Notes under the pieces: generated by a model
The model's database searches: none
Told to the model about the DNA's origin: nothing
What the model saw: the letters and a program-made list of their open reading frames with translations, nothing else
Made by a program: the position numbers and the translations under genes
Assembly (NCBI RefSeq): GCF_042847215.1
Contig: NZ_AP031500.1
Location: 2,790,001 to 2,854,000 of the forward strand
Source of the DNA: Gilvimarinus japonicus
GTDB lineage: Bacteria > Pseudomonadota > Gammaproteobacteria > Pseudomonadales > Cellvibrionaceae
DNA: 64,000 nt
Direction of reading: 5' to 3'
Shown here: positions 51,261-60,338 of the stretch, piece after piece
Numbering within the stretch: the first letter of the stretch is position 1
Layout: every line of letters starts with the position of its first letter

Positions 51261-52107
51261 GGCGTATCCTCATCTATTATCTGTTATTTTCGACGTTTTT
51301 TAGCGGCTCTCAAAAACGATGAACAACAGCAATATTAAATTGACAGGGCATTTGCCAAAAAATATTTATCTATCGCGAGTGCGCAACAAAAAACGTAATG
51401 TCTGAAATCCGCCAACAAGAAAGATTTCAGACAGAGCAACGAGTATATCGACGTAAAGAAATGATAAAACGAATTAATGCGCCCACCTTCGAGACGAACC
51501 TCACAAAAAATAGGCGCTCACGGCACATAAATCATTTAAAAAATAAATAAAAAAACGTTAACGATAACTAAAAAATTAAAATTTATTTTTAATTTTATTT
51601 AAGTAGATCTTATTCCCGACCATTAAAAAATTTATTATGTCGTGAAAAACAACGAAGCAAAAAACAGAGAAAAACTCAAATACACATTAATGCCTTGGCC
51701 CTCTATATTTTTTATATATCAAACGATGCAGCAATTATCTTTATTTTCTCACGAAGAAAAACCAAAGCCTCTTTCATACCGCAGAAAACAAAATTTCGAT
51801 TGCTCATTAACCGTTTCCCTCTTATTGCAAAATAGCAATACCACCCTTCATTTTGTGGTCATCAGCAGGAGGCATAATAATGGACACCGAGAACACCAAC
51901 TACAGGAGTGCCACCGTAATAGCCCGAACGCCAGAATCACGCGACTAGACTCATAGTGCCGATTACGAGCCGTTCCGGTTGAAGATTCGTAATTGCTTGT
52001 AATTGCGTGTCATTGCGCGCCATTGGACACTAGGCTATACCCATCATAAACGGGCGACAAAACCCAAAGATTGACTCTGCGTTACGAAAGAGCACAAGGA
52101 TGACACT
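51261..52107. other. intergenic region between cellulase and lodA-like genes
   Basis: 847 bp. The stretch 51530-51640 is very AT-rich with several A/T runs and may hold promoters in both directions. A minus-strand cellulase promoter and a plus-strand oxidase promoter are expected. The only coding candidate is a 22-codon frame with a perfect ribosome site at 51880. Confidence 0.5.
51880..51948 (+). CDS. possible 22-residue small ORF upstream of the oxidase
   Basis: ATG with AGGAGG (51867-51872) at 7-base spacing, encoding MDTENTNYRSATVIARTPES and RD. It ends 159 bp before the oxidase start. The ribosome site is the best in this region. No homologue recalled; it could be a leader peptide or chance. 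Confidence 0.3.
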   Translation: MDTENTNYRSATVIARTPESRD

Positions 52108-55065
52108 ATGAGTACATTTGATTCAGACCAACCCAGCGCCAACTCAGTACCCTGCTGGGACTGCCAAACCGACCCCACCGCACGCTTAAAACAGATGTTT
52201 GTCGACATGGGGCAAAAACACCGAATCGCCAGCGGTGCCAAGCCTGCTCGCCGTGCCGTGTTTCGCAAACAGCACGGTATTGCCTATGGCGAGTTGGTGA
52301 TCAACCCAGATATAGACCCGGCGTTTAAACAAGGCATATTCGCCGGCGAGCGCTACGAGTGCGCCGCGCGCTTCTCAAGCGATACTGGCCCAACCGATCC
52401 GGACCTGCACACCACCATGGGCGTGGGCTTAAAATTATTTGGTGTGGAGGGCGAAAAGCTGATGGGTGAAGGACCAACGGCCGATTTCATTTTTCAGAAT
52501 ATCGACCGTTTCTTTGCCACCGATGCAAAACAGATGTGCGCTTTCACCACCGCCGGGGTAGTAGATCACAATTACCCGGAATATATAGAAAAACACCCAG
52601 AGCTTGCCGACGTACTGCAGGCAATGGAGAAAATTGAAACCAGTTGCCTGACGGCCAGCTATTGGGCGATATTGCCCTTTAAGCTGGGGGACACTCAGAT
52701 TGTTAAATACCGTTTGGTACCCGACGGCACAGAGCCAGGTGCACCGTTTGACGATACCAACTATTTAGGGCTCGATTTACAATCGCGTTTGCGCAACGGC
52801 GCGGCCCGATTTCGCTTTGAAATCCAGCTGCGCACCAGTGATACCATGCCCCTGGATGACGCCCGCGCGGTATGGAGCACCGATGAAAGCCCTTATATCT
52901 GCATTGCCACGCTGCAGTTCCCGCAACAAGACATATGCGCCATTGGTCAAGAGGCGTTTGGCGAGAACCTCGCGTTTAACATCTGGCGCACCCTGCCCGA
53001 GCACGAGCCTCTTGGCAGTATCGCCGCCGCCCGTAAAGTGGTATATCAAGCCAGCGCTGAAGCGCGTCATCAAGCTAATGGACAGCAACTAGGTGAACCT
53101 AACGCTATAAACCCCACCTTTAGCGATACCGAGGGCGATGACAGCGACTGCATTGTTTACGCCGCCATTTACCCGCCCATTGGGGTGATGCGCGTCGGCA
53201 ATGCCGAAAGCGAGTTCTTTATCGGCCCCGAGGTAAAAGACCCTGCCCCCCAAACCGACCCACACGCCTACCGCGATAGCACCGGCGCCATCAAACGCCA
53301 GGCGGCGCGCTTTAGAATCTACGGATTCAACGCTGCAGGCAAAGCCGTTAAAGAACTAACCGCGGAAAACGCCGACATTGAATGGTGCGCCCATTTAGCC
53401 AACCAAAAGTCGTCGTGGTATGAGTTTCAGTTAGCACTGGATATCCCAGAGGCGGTCGACGCCCCGCCATCGCTGTTGCGCAACAACAATGTGGCCGATC
53501 GTAAGCAACTGCTTATTGACGGTGGCGAGCGACGTATCAGCGGCTGCGATTTAAGCGACTCAAAACGCTACGGATTTCGCGGAGAGTTTTTAGGCAAAGA
53601 AGTGTACCTCGGTGAGATGCGCACCGACGCTAAAGGCCGTTTGGTCATGCTCGGTGGTCACGGCAAAGCGGAGAACATTAACGGTGATATCGCGGTTACC
53701 TTTGCCAACAACGAAGGCTGGCACGACGACATCGCCGATGGCCCAATTACCGCCACAGTAACCTATCAGAATAATGCGTTACGAGTGCTACCCGCCTGGG
53801 CCATCAGCGCCCCACCCGACTTTGCGCCACTGCAAAAATCCGTGCGTACCATGTGGGACTTAATGCGTGATGTTGCCATTAAATGCGGTCAACTGAATCG
53901 CCCGGCGCGGCCATCTTTTACGCACGATATTTTACCAATCTTTCAGCGTATGACCGATTTACAGTGGGTCAACGCAGGCTTTGCCGCGGGCTTTGGCTGG
54001 GAAGGGCCGTTTAATTACACCGCCCCCGAATGGCTGGCGCGTTTAAGCGATCCTTCATCGGCCAACCACGAGCTGCGTCGCACGCTGTCCAACAACTTTA
54101 GACGCTACGATGTATCTGGCAGCCAGGCGCCGCAACTGTGGCCCTGGGTGTATGGCGACGCCATGAGTGTTCCTGCCTCTGGCTCGCCGCGCCAACATGC
54201 GACTTTATCCGATTTGCAGCTGGCGTTTTTAGAGCAGTGGGTAGAGGGCGACTTTGACGCTGACTACCGACCAGACACCGACCCCGTGCGCTGCCTTAAT
54301 CAATTACCCGTAGCGCAGCAACCGGACATGCTCACCCAAGCGGCTATGGAATTTTGTCTCGCGGATGCCTTCCACCCGGGCTGCGAGATGACCTGGCCGA
54401 TGCGCACACCGCAAATGTACGAAGAAGCTTTTAGGTTAAAGCACGCCGACAATACGATGCCCACCAACGGTCACTATTACGGGCCGCTGATGAACTCAGA
54501 CGTCATCAACCTACCCAAAGGCCCTTTACAGGGTGGACAAGTCGCCGGTGGTATCACCCGTTGGATGGCAATCCCCTGGCACTGCGATACCGCCAGCTGC
54601 CGCGATGGTTACGAGCCGCAGTACGACCCTTACGTACCGACCTTCTGGCCCGCCCGCGTGCCCAACAATATTCTCAATGAATCAATGCACGCAAAAACCA
54701 TTGACCCGCAACTACCGGCGCAAGAGCGGCAGCAATCGTTTGCGTTTCGCCAAGCCTGGCTGGACGACTTACCCATTGCCGAGCCTGTGACTTACACCAA
54801 GCAAATTAACGCCATGATTGATCACTTTGATTCACTGGCCATCGTGCAAGCACGCCCTGGTGCAACCGACACCCCCACCCTACCCGAACATATGCAAGTG
54901 GGGCTAGTGTCGCCCAAAGAGCAAAAAGGGCAGCACCAGCCGGCGCTGTTGAGCGGCACCGCCGCCGCTGGCAATGCGAGCGCTAAAGTGTCTCTACACG
55001 GCCAACGAGCGCACCGCCAAGTGGATTTAACCAGCATCGAAAAAGCCCATAGGCTAAAGCGGTAA
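52108..55065 (+). CDS. catalase-like domain fused to LodA-type CTQ-dependent amino-acid oxidase
   Basis: A 985-residue protein. Residues 1-335 resemble heme catalase-like proteins: KQHGIAYGELVI (His56, distal-His position), FSSDTGPTDPDLHTTMGVGLKLFGV, FIFQNIDRFFATDA, and EPLGSIAAARKVVYQASAEARHQ with Tyr313 as possible heme ligand. Residues about 347-905 match LodA/GoxA oxidases, which carry a cysteine tryptophylquinone and release H2O2 and ammonia: PPIGVMRVGNAESEFFIGPEV opens the domain, AMEFCLADAFHPGCEMTWP has Cys750 and Cys759, ITRWMAIPWHCD has Trp819 and Trp824. The Cys759-Trp824 spacing of 65 equals that I recall for LodA (Cys516-Trp581). The flavoprotein maturase gene follows by 4 bp. Free LodA proteins lack the first domain. 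Substrate unknown. Confidence 0.85.
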   Translation: MSTFDSDQPSANSVPCWDCQTDPTARLKQMFVDMGQKHRIASGAKPARRAVFRKQHGIAYGELVINPDIDPAFKQGIFAGERYECAARFSSDTGPTDPDLHTTMGVGLKLFGVEGEKLMGEGPTADFIFQNIDRFFATDAKQMCAFTTAGVVDHNYPEYIEKHPELADVLQAMEKIETSCLTASYWAILPFKLGDTQIVKYRLVPDGTEPGAPFDDTNYLGLDLQSRLRNGAARFRFEIQLRTSDTMPLDDARAVWSTDESPYICIATLQFPQQDICAIGQEAFGENLAFNIWRTLPEHEPLGSIAAARKVVYQASAEARHQANGQQLGEPNAINPTFSDTEGDDSDCIVYAAIYPPIGVMRVGNAESEFFIGPEVKDPAPQTDPHAYRDSTGAIKRQAARFRIYGFNAAGKAVKELTAENADIEWCAHLANQKSSWYEFQLALDIPEAVDAPPSLLRNNNVADRKQLLIDGGERRISGCDLSDSKRYGFRGEFLGKEVYLGEMRTDAKGRLVMLGGHGKAENINGDIAVTFANNEGWHDDIADGPITATVTYQNNALRVLPAWAISAPPDFAPLQKSVRTMWDLMRDVAIKCGQLNRPARPSFTHDILPIFQRMTDLQWVNAGFAAGFGWEGPFNYTAPEWLARLSDPSSANHELRRTLSNNFRRYDVSGSQAPQLWPWVYGDAMSVPASGSPRQHATLSDLQLAFLEQWVEGDFDADYRPDTDPVRCLNQLPVAQQPDMLTQAAMEFCLADAFHPGCEMTWPMRTPQMYEEAFRLKHADNTMPTNGHYYGPLMNSDVINLPKGPLQGGQVAGGITRWMAIPWHCDTASCRDGYEPQYDPYVPTFWPARVPNNILNESMHAKTIDPQLPAQERQQSFAFRQAWLDDLPIAEPVTYTKQINAMIDHFDSLAIVQARPGATDTPTLPEHMQVGLVSPKEQKGQHQPALLSGTAAAGNASAKVSLHGQRAHRQVDLTSIEKAHRLKR

Positions 55066-55069
55066 ACCC

Positions 55070-56164
55070 ATGAACCAACACACCAGCGATATTGTGGTGC
55101 TAGGCGCCGGCATTGCCGGCGCCACCGCAGCACTGGCGCTCGCACCAGTTGCCCGCGTCACCATTATTGATAAGCTCGCCGTAATCCCCGCGCGCGCTGG
55201 CGATTGTTTACCCGCACCGGCGGGGCGCATTCTACGCAGACTTGGTTTATGGCAAGAGTTTACCCAACAAGACCACTTACCCTGCTTGGGCATGCAATCC
55301 TATTGGGGCGCGGATCAGGCCGTGATCCAAGATAGCTTACGCAACCCGGATGGTCATGGCTGGCATTTACACCGTCCACAATTTGAATCGTTGCTGCAGC
55401 GCACCGCACAGACGCGTGGGGTAGATTTTATTCGGCCCGCGACCGTAACAGCGGTAGAGCCTTGTACGGCGGGCTGGCAATTAACGTTAGACAGCGGCGA
55501 TGTTATCAACACCGGCTGGGTGATTGATGCATCGGGGCGCAAAGCCTCGTTCGCGCGTAAGCTCGGAGCCGAACGCGTTAACGATGATTCACTAATAGCC
55601 GCCTGGGGAGTAATTGCGCAAGACGCGGCCCAAGGCATGCAGCGCAATATGGCCAGTATTGCCGCCGCCGAAAACGGTTGGTGGTATTCTGCCCCGCTAC
55701 CCAATAAGCAGAGACTACTGGCCTACCACAGTGATCAAGCGTTACTTAACACCGCCCAGTGGCGCCACTCAGTGCCGTTTAAAAGCGCCGCGTTGCAGCA
55801 AAGGGCGCTTGCCGGGTTGTGCCTTGAGGCGTCACTTGCAACGCTCAACTACCAAGGTATTACCGCTGCCAACTCCACCAAACTCAACCAAGTATGCGGC
55901 GAGCGCTGGGCCGCTATTGGCGATGCCGCTCTCAGCTTTGATCCGCTCTCGTCGCAAGGAATGTACAATGGCATGGCCAGCGCCATGCAGCTGGCTGATT
56001 TAATTCTGGAAGGATCCGTGCAGAAAAAATACCCACAACAAGTTCACGCTATTTGGCAACACTACCTTAAGCACAAAGCGTTTTTTTACGGGCAAGAGCG
56101 ACGCTTTGTAAACCAGCCGTTTTGGCAAGATCGGCAACTAGCGACACATTCATTAACTACTTAA
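55070..56164 (+). CDS. LodB-like FAD-dependent oxidoreductase
   Basis: A 364-residue flavoprotein with GAGIAGATAALALA dinucleotide motif at the N-terminus, VIDASGRKASFARKLGA and WAAIGDAALSFDPLSSQGMYNGM (FAD site) in the order seen in halogenase-like and LodB proteins. LodB is required to form the quinone cofactor in LodA, and the start lies 4 bp after the oxidase stop, so the role is well supported by context. No signal peptide. Confidence 0.88.
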   Translation: MNQHTSDIVVLGAGIAGATAALALAPVARVTIIDKLAVIPARAGDCLPAPAGRILRRLGLWQEFTQQDHLPCLGMQSYWGADQAVIQDSLRNPDGHGWHLHRPQFESLLQRTAQTRGVDFIRPATVTAVEPCTAGWQLTLDSGDVINTGWVIDASGRKASFARKLGAERVNDDSLIAAWGVIAQDAAQGMQRNMASIAAAENGWWYSAPLPNKQRLLAYHSDQALLNTAQWRHSVPFKSAALQQRALAGLCLEASLATLNYQGITAANSTKLNQVCGERWAAIGDAALSFDPLSSQGMYNGMASAMQLADLILEGSVQKKYPQQVHAIWQHYLKHKAFFYGQERRFVNQPFWQDRQLATHSLTT

Positions 56165-56196
56165 TCACAGGGCACATCTACGTAGAGGAGCGTCAC

Positions 56197-56964
56197 TTAA
56201 GGGGGGGCAGCATAATCAACGTCGGTGCCGGGCAACGACGACACATCAACCTCTCGACGTTTAGCTATGTACGTTTGTGCGCTTTTTGCGTCGGCCACAT
56301 TGAGATCAAAAATCGCGATATTTTCATGCAGGCCATTTTCAACAGTTTGCTCTACCCCCTTAATATCGAACTGTGATTGATAAACAACTCCGTCATAACC
56401 CTGCATTTTAAAATACTCAGACACTATTTGAGTCGGGATATAATTCAAGCGACTATCTTGTGACGTTACTGGCTTAGAAAAACATCCATTTAACTCAGTC
56501 CATGCAAATGATTCATCATCTTCATCCGTGTCCGGACTATATTGATTACACCACCAATATCCGTCAGGCCTATCCTGTAATAAGTTGACCAACCTCAAAT
56601 CCGCTAGCATTTCGAACGTTGCAACTGTGACGCTTTCGTCATCTGCCGGCCTAGATTCGGCGACACAAACTTCTGGCCGATTCGCTAAATATAAAACATT
56701 GAGATTGAAAGGGTTAACTCTCCCTTCTGCTTGCAAGTTGGGAATTGGCTTCATTTCGGCTTTATCGTAAGGAGTGTTAACTCCAGCCGGATTTACTCGA
56801 GCACGATAATATACACTTCCCTTTGGTATGATTTTCACTCTACTTTTACTGGACTCGTAAAGCGCATCTAAGAACTTTAAGTTTCGTTCAGATAAAAAGT
56901 GCCGCTCACTAGATGAGGTACTTTCTAGAAAATGCCAAAAATCTTCGAGCTTTACTTTATTCAT
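56197..56964 (-). CDS. RES-domain protein (NAD+-degrading toxin family)
   Basis: A 255-residue protein with a RES domain: VYYRARVNP, GRVNPFNLNVLYLANRPEVCVAESRP and VATFEMLADLRLV. RES toxins of RES-Xre systems break down NAD+. The N-terminal 45 residues and the long middle insert make it larger than the usual 150-residue toxin. No Xre antitoxin gene is adjacent. It starts directly at the mazG stop (TAAATG), so it is probably translated from the same transcript. It is AT-richer than mazG, a sign of transfer. Confidence 0.8.
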   Translation of the reverse strand: MNKVKLEDFWHFLESTSSSERHFLSERNLKFLDALYESSKSRVKIIPKGSVYYRARVNPAGVNTPYDKAEMKPIPNLQAEGRVNPFNLNVLYLANRPEVCVAESRPADDESVTVATFEMLADLRLVNLLQDRPDGYWWCNQYSPDTDEDDESFAWTELNGCFSKPVTSQDSRLNYIPTQIVSEYFKMQGYDGVVYQSQFDIKGVEQTVENGLHENIAIFDLNVADAKSAQTYIAKRREVDVSSLPGTDVDYAAPP

Positions 56965-57771
56965 TTACAACCCCTGCTCTTTTGCCTTATCCCACAAGGC
57001 GTCCATCTCGTCCAGAGTCATATCGTCCATGGGTTTAGGGGCATTGTCCTCGATAAAGCGAAAACGCCGTTCAAATTTATGATTGGCGCGGCGCAGTGAG
57101 CCCTCCGGGTCTTGCTTTAAAGTGCGGCTAATATTGGTAACGGCGAACAGCAAATCGCCTACTTCACCTTCAACGGCGTCCATATCGCCGCTTTCTAACG
57201 CCTCTTCTACCTCGGCTAACTCTTCACGTACTTTAGCGATAGGGCCACGGACGTCTTTCCAATCAAAACCGGTACGCGCGGCGCGCTTTTGCAGCTTGGC
57301 CGCGCGGGTCAGCGCTGGTAAATTAAGCGGCACATCATCCAGGGTACCGCGTGCGCCTTTGGCCTCGCGCTCTTCTTGTTTGATGTCTTCCCAGCGCTGT
57401 TTAATGGCGGCCTCATCGGTAGGCTGATCACCAAAGCGTTGTAATAAATCGTTTTTGGGAAATACATGCGGGTGCCGACGCACCAGCTTAGCCACCAAGG
57501 TATCAACGACGGAATAAAAATCAAAGCGTTGTTCTTCGGCGCCAAACTGACTGTAAAAAATAACTTGGAATAATAAATCACCCAGCTCTTCTTGCAGGTG
57601 ATCGAGATCGCCGCGCTCGATGGCATCGGCCACTTCGTACGCCTCTTCAATAGTGGAAGGCACAATCGTGGCGTAAGTTTGTTTTTGATCCCAGGGGCAA
57701 CCGTCCACCGGATCGCGTAGACGCTGCATTAAGTAAACAAGATCGTCAAGCGTATAATGCGTATCTGCCAT
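56965..57771 (-). CDS. mazG: nucleoside triphosphate pyrophosphohydrolase MazG
   Basis: A 268-residue enzyme with two MazG domains that hydrolyses NTPs to NMP and pyrophosphate. RDPVDGCPWDQKQTYATIVP and IEEAYEVADAIERGDLDHLQEELGDLLFQVIF provide the EExxE...ExxD metal site; the second is RTGFDWKDVRGPIAKVREELAEVEEA. The ATG at 57771 follows AAGGACAC; the longer frame to 57822 is not needed. It lies 71 bp after relA, as in many gammaproteobacteria. Confidence 0.96.
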   Translation of the reverse strand: MADTHYTLDDLVYLMQRLRDPVDGCPWDQKQTYATIVPSTIEEAYEVADAIERGDLDHLQEELGDLLFQVIFYSQFGAEEQRFDFYSVVDTLVAKLVRRHPHVFPKNDLLQRFGDQPTDEAAIKQRWEDIKQEEREAKGARGTLDDVPLNLPALTRAAKLQKRAARTGFDWKDVRGPIAKVREELAEVEEALESGDMDAVEGEVGDLLFAVTNISRTLKQDPEGSLRRANHKFERRFRFIEDNAPKPMDDMTLDEMDALWDKAKEQGL

Positions 57772-57842
57772 GGTGTGTCCTTGTGTGCCGTACAGCGTTG
57801 GGCAATTCATGCGCACTGCCACATAAGTAGCAGTGCTTGTAA

Positions 57843-60095
57843 TTAGCTTGAGTGTTTGCGTCGCGCCGAGGCGATATTAGGCAACTGGTTTAGGCGCGTA
57901 AGCACTCGGCTAAGTTCATCAAAGCCGCGAATCTCTACAGTGATTTGCATATCAACCGTATTTTTACGTTTGTCCGATAAGGTTTGCATAGCACTAATAT
58001 TGATCCGCTCGTGATCGAGCAAGGAGGTAATATCCATTAACAAACCGTGACGATCGTAAGCCTCGACAATTAAATCCACCGAGTAGCTGCTTTGCGGCGT
58101 CGCGCCCCAATCAACTTTAATAATGCGCTCGGGCTCATCCGATTGCAGCTGCAGCACATTGCTACAGTCGGCGCGGTGAATCGAAACGCCGCGCCCCAAC
58201 GTGATGTAACCGGTGATGGCATCGCCCGGCACTGGCGTACAACAACTGGCAATTTGGGTGAGTAAATTACCCACCCCCTCAATAAATACATCGGAGTCTT
58301 TTTTGCGTTTGGACGATTTTGCCTTAAACGGAATCACCGGCTCTTTAGGGTGTTTGCTATCAATCAGCCGCTGCGCAGCGCTAATAACTTGACCCACCCC
58401 GACGTCACTGGCACCAACCGCCGCGTACAAATCGTCCAGCGATTGCATATTGAGCTTTTGCGCCAAAGTCTCAAACTCTAAATCGAGCAGCGCTAAACGC
58501 TTAAACTCGCGATCGAGCAGCGCTTGACCCTCGGCTATATTGTCGTCGCGCGCCTGCACTTTAAACCAGTGTTGTACTTTGGCGCGGGCGCGAGCGGTAT
58601 TGACGTAACCAAGCGCGGGCGAAAGCCAATCGCGACTCGGCGCCTCGCGCTTGCCGGTTAAGATCTCGACTTGATCGGCGGTGTTTAAATGGTAGTTTAA
58701 CGGCACGATACGGTCGTTAACCTTGGCGCCGCGACAACGATGGCCTACATCCGTATGGATACGGTAGGCAAAATCTAGCGGCGTGGCAGTTTTAGGCAAA
58801 TCCACCACGTGGCCCTCGGGGGTAAAGACGTAAATGCGATCTTGATCGAAAGCTTTTAAATCATCCTGCAACTGCTGGCTGCTACTGCCCAGTTCATCGT
58901 GCCATTCAAGCACTTGGCGCAACCAGGCAATTTTTTGCTCGTAGCCGTCTTGGCCGGCTTCGGTATCGGTGCCTTTGTAGCGCCAGTGGGCACATACGCC
59001 CAGCTCCGCCTCTTCGTGCATAGCGAAGGTGCGGATCTGGATCTCGAGTACTTTATTTTCGGGGCCGATCACCGCGGTATGTAACGAGCGATAGCCGTTC
59101 TCTTTGGGTGAGGCGATATAATCATCAAACTCGTGAGGGATGTTGCGCCACAAGCTGTGCACAATACCCAGTACGGTGTAGCAATCACGCACGCTAGGCA
59201 CCAAGATACGCACGGCGCGAATATCGTATACCTGAGAAAAACCAATACCCTTGCGCTGCATTTTTCGCCAGATACTGTAAATATGCTTCGCCCTGCCGGT
59301 TACCTCGCCATCTATAGCGGCACTTTGCAGCTCGCCGCGCAGGCGCGAGAGCAAGTCGTCGATAAACTCTTGGCGAGCAATACGCCGCTCATCCAGTAAA
59401 GACGCAATACGCTTGTAATCGCTGGGCTCTAGGTAACGGAAAGATAAATCTTCTAGCTCCCACTTAATGTGGCCGATCCCCAAGCGGTGCGCCAAGGGCG
59501 CGTACACATCGGATACCTCGCGGGCCACCTGCCGGCGCCGGGCTGGAGAAGCTGTTTTAACTGCCCGAATGGCACAGGTGCGCTCGGCCAGCTTAACCAG
59601 CGCGACCCGTACGTCGTCCACCATGGCTACCAGCATTTTGCGAATATTATCGGCTTGCTCGTCAGACTGTTTGCCAAACACGCGCTCTTCGCGCTCGTTG
59701 CGCTGATAGCTTATGGCCGCCATGCGCAACACGCCTTTAATCAGCTTGGCAACCGTCTCACCAAACTGCGCCTCGACATCGGCGAGCGCGAGCTTTTCTT
59801 CGCGCACTGCACGGTAGAGCACGGCCGCCACCAAGGTGTCGTGATCGAGCTGCAAGTCAGCGAGAATTTCGGCCATCTCCATGCCAATACGCAAGCAGCT
59901 GGTGCCCTCGCCCCAGCTGTGGGGGGCCTCACAGGTAACCGCGGCATCGGCTTGCTGGCACAGCTCGCAAGCGCGCTTGATTTCATTCAGGGTGGGAGAG
60001 GTTTGCTGCTCAATACCGGCAAAGCGTTGCAACCAGGCATCGATATCAACACTGCCGTCAGGGGCAATGGGGTGGTCTTGGCGGACTTTTACCAT
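57843..60095 (-). CDS. relA: GTP pyrophosphokinase RelA
   Basis: A 750-residue (p)ppGpp synthetase that responds to uncharged tRNA on ribosomes. The hydrolase domain is dead: the HD motif is replaced (TLVAAVLYRAVREEK). Synthetase domain with YDIRAVRILV, the EFDD motif typical of RelA (HEFDDYIASPKENGYRSLHT) and EIQIRT. TGS domain near residues 400-460 (YVFTPEGHVVDLPKTATPLDFAY). C-terminal zinc-finger region (ASCCTPVPGDAI) and ACT domain. The start at the ATG 60095 (MVKVRQDHP) fits E. coli RelA better than the GTG six codons upstream. Its product would control ppnN in this window. Confidence 0.97.
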   Translation of the reverse strand: MVKVRQDHPIAPDGSVDIDAWLQRFAGIEQQTSPTLNEIKRACELCQQADAAVTCEAPHSWGEGTSCLRIGMEMAEILADLQLDHDTLVAAVLYRAVREEKLALADVEAQFGETVAKLIKGVLRMAAISYQRNEREERVFGKQSDEQADNIRKMLVAMVDDVRVALVKLAERTCAIRAVKTASPARRRQVAREVSDVYAPLAHRLGIGHIKWELEDLSFRYLEPSDYKRIASLLDERRIARQEFIDDLLSRLRGELQSAAIDGEVTGRAKHIYSIWRKMQRKGIGFSQVYDIRAVRILVPSVRDCYTVLGIVHSLWRNIPHEFDDYIASPKENGYRSLHTAVIGPENKVLEIQIRTFAMHEEAELGVCAHWRYKGTDTEAGQDGYEQKIAWLRQVLEWHDELGSSSQQLQDDLKAFDQDRIYVFTPEGHVVDLPKTATPLDFAYRIHTDVGHRCRGAKVNDRIVPLNYHLNTADQVEILTGKREAPSRDWLSPALGYVNTARARAKVQHWFKVQARDDNIAEGQALLDREFKRLALLDLEFETLAQKLNMQSLDDLYAAVGASDVGVGQVISAAQRLIDSKHPKEPVIPFKAKSSKRKKDSDVFIEGVGNLLTQIASCCTPVPGDAITGYITLGRGVSIHRADCSNVLQLQSDEPERIIKVDWGATPQSSYSVDLIVEAYDRHGLLMDITSLLDHERINISAMQTLSDKRKNTVDMQITVEIRGFDELSRVLTRLNQLPNIASARRKHSS

Positions 60096-60268
60096 AGTAA
60101 CTTCACTGTACACTGCTGGCTGTTATTAATGGGTAAGCCACGCTCCGTGTGGTTCCGTGCGGAGAGTACCTGAAACAGCCATTGGACTCGTAAGGCGCTA
60201 TAAAGTTGCACACGTTGTGTGCCAGCGCTCGGGCGGGGCCTATGGTAGTCGAAAAGCCTGCGCGAGCA

Positions 60269-60315
60269 AAATGCAAAAAGCCCGCAAGCGGTCATTAGCC
60301 ACCTTGCGGGCCTTA
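60269..60315 (-). terminator. intrinsic terminator of the GH3 gene
   Basis: GCCCGCAAG (60280-60288) and CTTGCGGGC (60303-60311) pair around a 14-base loop. On the minus strand the stem is followed by TTTTT. It lies 28 bp after the GH3 stop. Confidence 0.85.
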
Positions 60316-60338
60316 CTGCACGCCGACTGCGCGCTAAG

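Noticed and set aside
51642..51956. 104-codon plus-strand frame upstream of the oxidase
   Set aside because: No ribosome site and low-complexity start in AT-rich DNA; the better-supported small frame at 51880 lies in another reading frame.
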